Of a stretch of 64,000 nt of DNA, positions 60,901 to 64,000 are shown in pieces. Source of the DNA: Antedon mediterranea (taxonomy: Eukaryota > Echinodermata > Crinoidea > Comatulida > Antedonidae). The number at the start of each line of letters is the position of its first letter. Positions within the stretch are counted from its first letter, which is position 1. The stretch is taken from contig NC_092671.1 in assembly GCF_964355755.1 (NCBI RefSeq), positions 16,897,501-16,961,500 of the forward strand, read 5' to 3'. The position numbers and the translations under genes were made by a program. The notes below the pieces were generated by a model that saw nothing but the letters and a program-made list of their open reading frames with translations, ran no database searches and was not told the origin of the DNA.

Positions 60901-63400
60901 TGGGCTACTGTACTGGTTGTTTGGTAATGACTGATTATGCGCACTTTATTGGTTAAAAAATAAACTGATAATTTTGTTTTGACTGCCCATACCTTATCAG
61001 TTGAAGTACTACAAGTCATATCTCTTGCTTCTGGTGTTTCTCTCAGGTAGAGCAAGAACTGGTTAATTCGTTCCTCTTCATCGTCAATCTCCAAGATGTC
61101 TTTTGTTGTCCGTGCTCTTGGACCACTAGTTGACCGTGAACGTGGTCTTAGACGCGATTGACGAATGCTATGGCGTCCCTTTCTGCTTCTTGATATTGCA
61201 GATGACCTTCGAGGTGTATCTAGAATTAATTGAAAGAATTTCATCATAAACTTTGTTTAATCCTTTTAGAATGTCATTTTGCATCATTTTATACAAGCAA
61301 CACAAAATCCCACTAGGGTGTGAAGGATTTGAACTTCAAAACCTTATGGCCAACTCAGACAGCGTCAATTTAAACATGTTCTTCCGACAAATAAAAACTA
61401 CACCAGACGCCACTCAGACAGCACTGATGAGTCAAGACGTTTCGTCGTACAATGCTGTCTGAGTTTCCTAATCAGGGCAACACTCTTACAATATTGTTTC
61501 CCCAGGTAAGCAGCCATAATAGATTTAAAATTTAAATAGTTTCTTTATTTACTTGTTCTCTTTTTTGTTGAGTTATTGGACAAACTTTCTGATTTTCTGG
61601 GGAACAAATCTTGTTTTGGTTTACTTTTGTCCTCTTCTTTCTCATTCTTCTGAGCAAGTGATGTCAATGCAGCTAATCGTAGCTCCAAAATATCCTCATC
61701 ATCGTCATTCTCATCTTTTTCCTTTGCACGCTACAAAATAATTTCATGAGCTTAATGGAGAAAGTAGCAATTTATCAAGTATAACTATGTAGTACCCCTT
61801 TTACACCGCATAGCTTAGAACAAACCTGTATCTTGTCCAGATAAATTTTCATTTCACACCTGATCCATTAATCCGTTAATTACACGGGTTGCGTGTATTT
61901 ACACTGCAAACTTTAAAAATACTAACCCATGTAATGTTCAAGACTAAAGGGTCTTTCACACCTGTTCCGGCACAGTTCCGGTCCGGCAAATCCAATTGAA
62001 CGTCAATGTTTCGTTTTCACACTGCTACTTGCATATCGATTAGCGTATAGACGTACATTGATGTTCAATTCGCCAGACCGAAACCGTGCCGGAACAGGTG
62101 TGAAAGACCATTTATGCATGATTAAGAGACACCCTAGTAATGGTCTGCTCATTATACCTCCTACTATTTTTTATTTACATTTATTAATCATGTGCGATAC
62201 AGAAGAAATCTGGATTATTTAACTTACACACTTTGCAGGTTGGACGTCGGATGACATTTCAAGTTTACCAGTAGCTTGGCTTGCATTTAAATTATTTTCT
62301 TCTTGTGTTATGTTTTTTAAGAGGCTTTGGGAATCAATCTCTCCATCATTAAGTTCTTTTTCAGTTTGTTTTATCTTCTCTTTCTCTCTTTCTATCGCCT
62401 CATGTACCATGCGGTGCTCCTTCAGAAGTTGTTCAAAATCTTCGGGATCTTTTTTTTTATTTGTATGAATACCAACTTTTGGAAGTACACTCTTCCCCGA
62501 ATCTATAGTTAATTCATCAAGGATAAATATATGGATGTACTTTTGTTTTGAAGTACACAATCATTACTTGTAAACTACTTCTTCCCCTGAGTGCTGGGAA
62601 ATGATTCCAACAGCATCTAGACACCTTGTATGTATACACTTTATTATTTCCAGTAAAAAATGATTAATGTTGAACGGTTACCAGAAAATCATTTCCACCA
62701 AGAGAAAGTTTTTCTTATTTTAAAAGTAGGACCTACTATTAATAACCTTATAAATAATATATTATTAAAACATCACATTTAAAAAATGTATCTCAAAAGT
62801 CATTTGTCGGAAAAAAAAAAAAAGGATACATGATGATGGTCCTTCTGCGACTCTTTCACGAAAGTTTGACAGGCTTGTTTCTATTGTCTTTTTTGATTTC
62901 TTAAAACTTGTTTCAGGTTTTGTTTCTCTTCTTGAACCATCTTTTCTATTATCATTGTATTTTTTCTCAATAAACTTTGAACCATTTCCATCCATCCAAT
63001 ATCCAGGACCATGGTCATCTTCAAGTTCATGCTGTCTTTTTTTAGCTTTATTTTTGGAATTATCATAATTTCTGTAACAATTATTAATATTATTATCGTA
63101 ATGCTTATCACTACGATAATTACCGGTCCTAGAAACAGGTTTTTCAGACCTTTTAGCAAACCCACTTCCGTGATACGGTCTCTTTCTAGTGGCAGCTCTA
63201 CTTAGGCCTAGGCCTCCGGATTTACCGTCCCTTCGATAGACCTTTCCCGCTTCGTTGAAGGCAGTCACTTTGGCTTTACCACCAAGAAGGCCTGAACTAG
63301 AATCCCTTTTTGTGACATCTATTTCATCGTTTTTAACTACAGTAGTATCACCTGAATCATCTTCAATTTCACCATCTTCTATTTCCCCTTCTTCCATCAT
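42989..63400 (-). CDS. ZFC3H1: zinc finger C3H1 domain-containing protein (PAXT/exosome adaptor), ~26 exons
   Basis: Exons 5' to 3' (low-high): 62830-63400, 62228-62502, 61553-61730, 60993-61219, 60351-60459, 59609-59868, 59424-59522, 59156-59293, 58074-58492, 57740-57914, 56334-56519, 55474-56147, 54893-55024, 53910-54247, 52780-52945, 52112-52295, 51553-51741, 49739-49900, 49171-49340, 48617-48734, 47844-48013, 46896-47108, 45736-46002, 45025-45126, 43949-43988, 42989-43165. All phases agree; about 1912 residues against about 1990 in human. Visible parts: acidic N-terminus MMEEGEIEDGEIEDD, Pro-rich run, coiled coils, one finger C-x7-C-x4-C-x3-H (C1133, C1141, C1146, H1150), and helical HAT/TPR-like C-terminus (DIQLWLKLAYKQL, DPDLWLHYLTLY, HLYTRALSSNP). 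The family links MTR4 and the nuclear exosome to polyadenylated nuclear RNA. The last exon is uncertain: a GT at 43102 could splice to an unseen exon. Confidence 0.9.
44660..44880 (+). mobile_element. SINE family 1, diverged fragment
   Basis: AGTCTTCTCAGATAAACC, ATAGGTCCAGTGTACACATC, TGCACTTTAAAGAACCTAGT and GGTGTACTAGTATACAC follow the order of the 37160-37460 copy. The head is missing. It lies in a ZFC3H1 intron. Confidence 0.7.
45375..45545 (-). mobile_element. tRNA-derived SINE, family 3, minus orientation
   Basis: Read on the minus strand: a head like GGCATAATGGTAAAGATATC with ATGAGTTCAAAACCTG as a weak B box, then ATCCTTGAGGCAAGATACTT. The last part resembles the body at about 50320-50360 (AGGCAAGACACTTTACTTAA). 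Confidence 0.55.
46254..46475 (+). mobile_element. tRNA-derived SINE, family 2
   Basis: The head GATAGCCGAGTGGTTAGGAC is an A box and GGGTTCAATTCCCGAC a near-perfect B box, with ACTGTCATA in anticodon position. The body includes AAGGCGGCGTGGAAAGGAAC and the tail has CACCTTTACCTTTACT repeats. The acceptor stem pairs only partly, so it is a SINE and not a tRNA gene. It lies in a ZFC3H1 intron. Confidence 0.75.
48045..48165 (-). pseudogene. tandem partial copy of ZFC3H1 exon 21
   Basis: A second copy of the acceptor and the first roughly 28 codons of the exon at 47844-48013. It reads VVQEAFSYNSRSPGIYLTAA before running into a stop, with no donor. It lies immediately upstream of the real exon and includes the TGATACAG acceptor context. 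Confidence 0.8.
48167..48370. repeat. dispersed repeat (AAAGCGCCATTTCAATGACC type)
   Basis: Non-coding tract with AAAGCGCCATTTCAATGACC, GGCAGATTGTTCCAAAGCC and AGTACTGAAAGTCTGATCTC. It looks like a common interspersed repeat, based on general appearance only. Confidence 0.4.
50200..50440 (+). mobile_element. SINE-like fragment, family 3
   Basis: Contains ATCCTTTATAGGCAAGACAC, TTTGCCTCTCTGCCCAGGTT and ACAAATGGGTACTTGGTATA. The first of these is shared, in inverse orientation, with about 45440-45475. Small frames here are not genes. Confidence 0.5.
50600..51470. repeat. foldback element with nested TCTAGATCTAGA palindromes
   Basis: The outer arms consist of alternating CTCAGATATCTGA and TTTTCTAGATCTAGAAAA modules (50600-50770 and 51300-51465). 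Internal arms continue the inversion: TAGAAGCGGCCTACGGCTTA near 50902-50921 against TAAGTCGTAGGCCGCTACTA near 51188-51207. The centre is about 51040. Non-coding, in a ZFC3H1 intron. Confidence 0.88.
51933..52089. mobile_element. MITE, family shared with 35119-35310
   Basis: The ends GCTTGGTTCCCACTAG and CTAATGGGAAGCAAGC are inverted. Subterminal GCAAGGACGTAAAC and GTTTACGTCCTTGT are also inverted. It lies just downstream of exon 16 in a ZFC3H1 intron. Confidence 0.75.
53125..53265. repeat. dispersed TTAATAGGGGTGTCC motif
   Basis: CCCCTTAATAGGAGTGTC and CCCCTGAATAGGGGTGTCCC flank a short spacer. The motif recurs at about 8525, 9705, 11700 and 55345, and is amplified at 58580-59130. Confidence 0.6.
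53645..53800. repeat. dispersed repeat with inverted ends (GTTTGCGGTACACCAC)
   Basis: AAAGTTTGCGGTACACCACA near 53679-53698 is inverted as TGTGGTGTACCGCAAACTTT near 53783-53802. The middle has CTGAAAAGAACTGT. A truncated relative lies at 36641-36775. Confidence 0.75.
56555..56650. repeat. dispersed repeat fragment, relative of 12510-12660
   Basis: TTTATATAGCGCCTAATG, ATTATTACCCTAGTCATTTT and TTGGATCAAACACGTATG keep the landmark order of 12510-12660. Confidence 0.5.
56864..57085 (+). mobile_element. SINE family 1, nearly complete copy
   Basis: AAGTGGCCGAGCAATTAAGA and AAGGGTTCGAGGCTTACTC are the pseudo A and B boxes. The body follows the 37160-37460 copy through GGGGTTACCCCGG. Both boxes carry changes. 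It lies in a ZFC3H1 intron. Confidence 0.75.
57205..57380. repeat. 39-bp tandem repeat, ~4.5 units
   Basis: Units AGGCTTCTAAGTAAGCCTTG plus GTACATCTACCACTTCTAT. The period is a multiple of three, so it produces an open but artificial frame. Confidence 0.92.
58580..59130. repeat. 17-bp minisatellite (CTGAATAGGGGTGTCCT)
   Basis: About 30 variable units of 17 bp such as CTGAATAGGAGTGTCCT, TTGAATAGGGATTCCCT and TTAATAGGGGTGCCA. It lies in the ZFC3H1 intron between exons 8 and 9. The open frames across it are repeat artefacts. Confidence 0.9.
60715..60985. repeat. possible old MITE
   Basis: The AATTAACTGATAAACTGC region near 60757 and the TAAACTGATAA region near 60960 are partly repeated. GC-richer blocks (CGCGGGGTTTAAC) interrupt AT-rich intron. 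Weak evidence. Confidence 0.3.
61950..62109. mobile_element. MITE, 160 bp
   Basis: GGTCTTTCACACCTGTTCCG and CGGAACAGGTGTGAAAGACC are perfect inverted ends. The inverted match continues with GCAC and GTGC. It lies in a ZFC3H1 intron. Confidence 0.88.
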
Positions 63401-63640
63401 TACAATTTAAGAATTAAGAATATAAAGCAATGTTTTCTCACGCGGCCTAGGCTAGGCCCCTACTACGCCATGGCATTCATGCGGCTGATGATCTCTCTTC
63501 CGGTTCGGTGTGTACTTCTTTTGTAATAACACATTTTCTACGGAGACCCAGAGGTCATACAATATATATTTGACATACCATTGGTTTATGCCGCGTCCCA
63601 GTCTACGATTAAAATCGGCAATAAGTTTACCACTGTATGT
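63401..63640 (-). promoter_or_regulatory. ZFC3H1 5' UTR/promoter region
   Basis: Sequence just upstream of the ZFC3H1 start codon. It is less AT-rich around 63440-63510 (ACGCGGCCTAGGCTAGG, CTTCCGGTTCGG), consistent with a TATA-less promoter. A CTTCCGG element near 63497 resembles an ETS-type site. Not proven. Confidence 0.4.
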
Positions 63641-64000
63641 GCGCTACACCCATTTTGGTTGTACAGTCATAATAATGAATAGGTTACGATTAAAATCAGC
63701 GATAGTTTAGCACTGTGTCCTACTAGGCCTAGGCCTAGGCCTATACCTTTTTTTTTTATAACTGTGCGCTTCCATACCATGCCAATTATGGTAGTACTTG
63801 AGCACAGTGATAATAAATATGATCTATTTTAGCACTGTACGCTACTATACCCATGTTGTTTGCACTCGCACACAGTGATAATACATAGGATCTAGTTAAG
63901 CACATTGCGCTACCATACCCATTTTGGTAACTACGCGCTACCATATCCATTTTGGTTACACTCGCGCACAGTGATTAAAATAAGATTTAGTTTAGCACTC
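63640..64000. repeat. edge of a second palindromic satellite
   Basis: Repeated modules of about 70-80 bp: TTTAGCACTGT, CGCTAC, CCCATTTTGGTT, CGCACACAGTGATAAT. It follows the CACTGTG...CCAATTTGGTT...CACAGTG plan of the 26.6-33.5 kb arrays with different filler. A CTAGGCCTAGGCCTA run lies near 63724. It continues past the window. Confidence 0.75.

Overview
The window is AT-rich, intron-containing animal DNA with many dispersed repeats. Gene content (an intronless TRIM protein, a GH33 sialidase, TTLL12, ZFC3H1), tRNA-derived SINEs, a Helitron and frequent CTAGGCCTA-type motifs suggest a marine invertebrate deuterostome. An echinoderm is my best guess, from gene and repeat flavour only; no species is claimed.

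Layout. (1) 1-5600 is a duplication- and repeat-rich block. An intronless secreted LamG-like gene (2865-3734, +) lies between two almost identical inverted arms of about 838 bp (1800-2637 and 3820-4658). A 35-bp minisatellite lies to the left and a different 35-bp array, with a TATA-like core in most units, to the right. (2) 5626-7407 (+) is an intronless TRIM protein (RING, two B-boxes, coiled coil) ending in two dynein-light-chain LC8-like domains, an architecture I do not recognise. (3) 9138-25136 (-) is a 10-exon membrane-anchored sialidase. Its introns hold a Harbinger-like element, a hAT-like element with long G/C runs, a complete non-autonomous Helitron, several MITEs and pieces of its own exons. 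(4) 26422-33845 is a gene-free nested palindromic satellite of about 7.4 kb. (5) 34108-40062 (+) is a complete TTLL12 in 11 exons. (6) 42989-63400 (-) is ZFC3H1 in about 26 exons, convergent with TTLL12. Its introns hold SINEs, a foldback element, MITEs and minisatellites. (7) 63640-64000 is the edge of another palindromic satellite related in design to block 4.

How the genes relate. TTLL12 and ZFC3H1 are conserved housekeeping-type genes: a tubulin-ligase-like pseudoenzyme and the zinc-finger scaffold of nuclear poly(A)-RNA decay. The LamG gene and the TRIM gene are neighbours, both intronless, and the LamG-flanking arms share a CpG-rich motif (CGCATG...GACGT) with the array in front of the TRIM gene. 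This suggests, as inference only, common control or common descent of their upstream regions. Exon coordinates were set by hand from GT/AG sites, reading-frame continuity across every junction and recognised protein families. Starts, UTRs and the last ZFC3H1 exon are the least certain.
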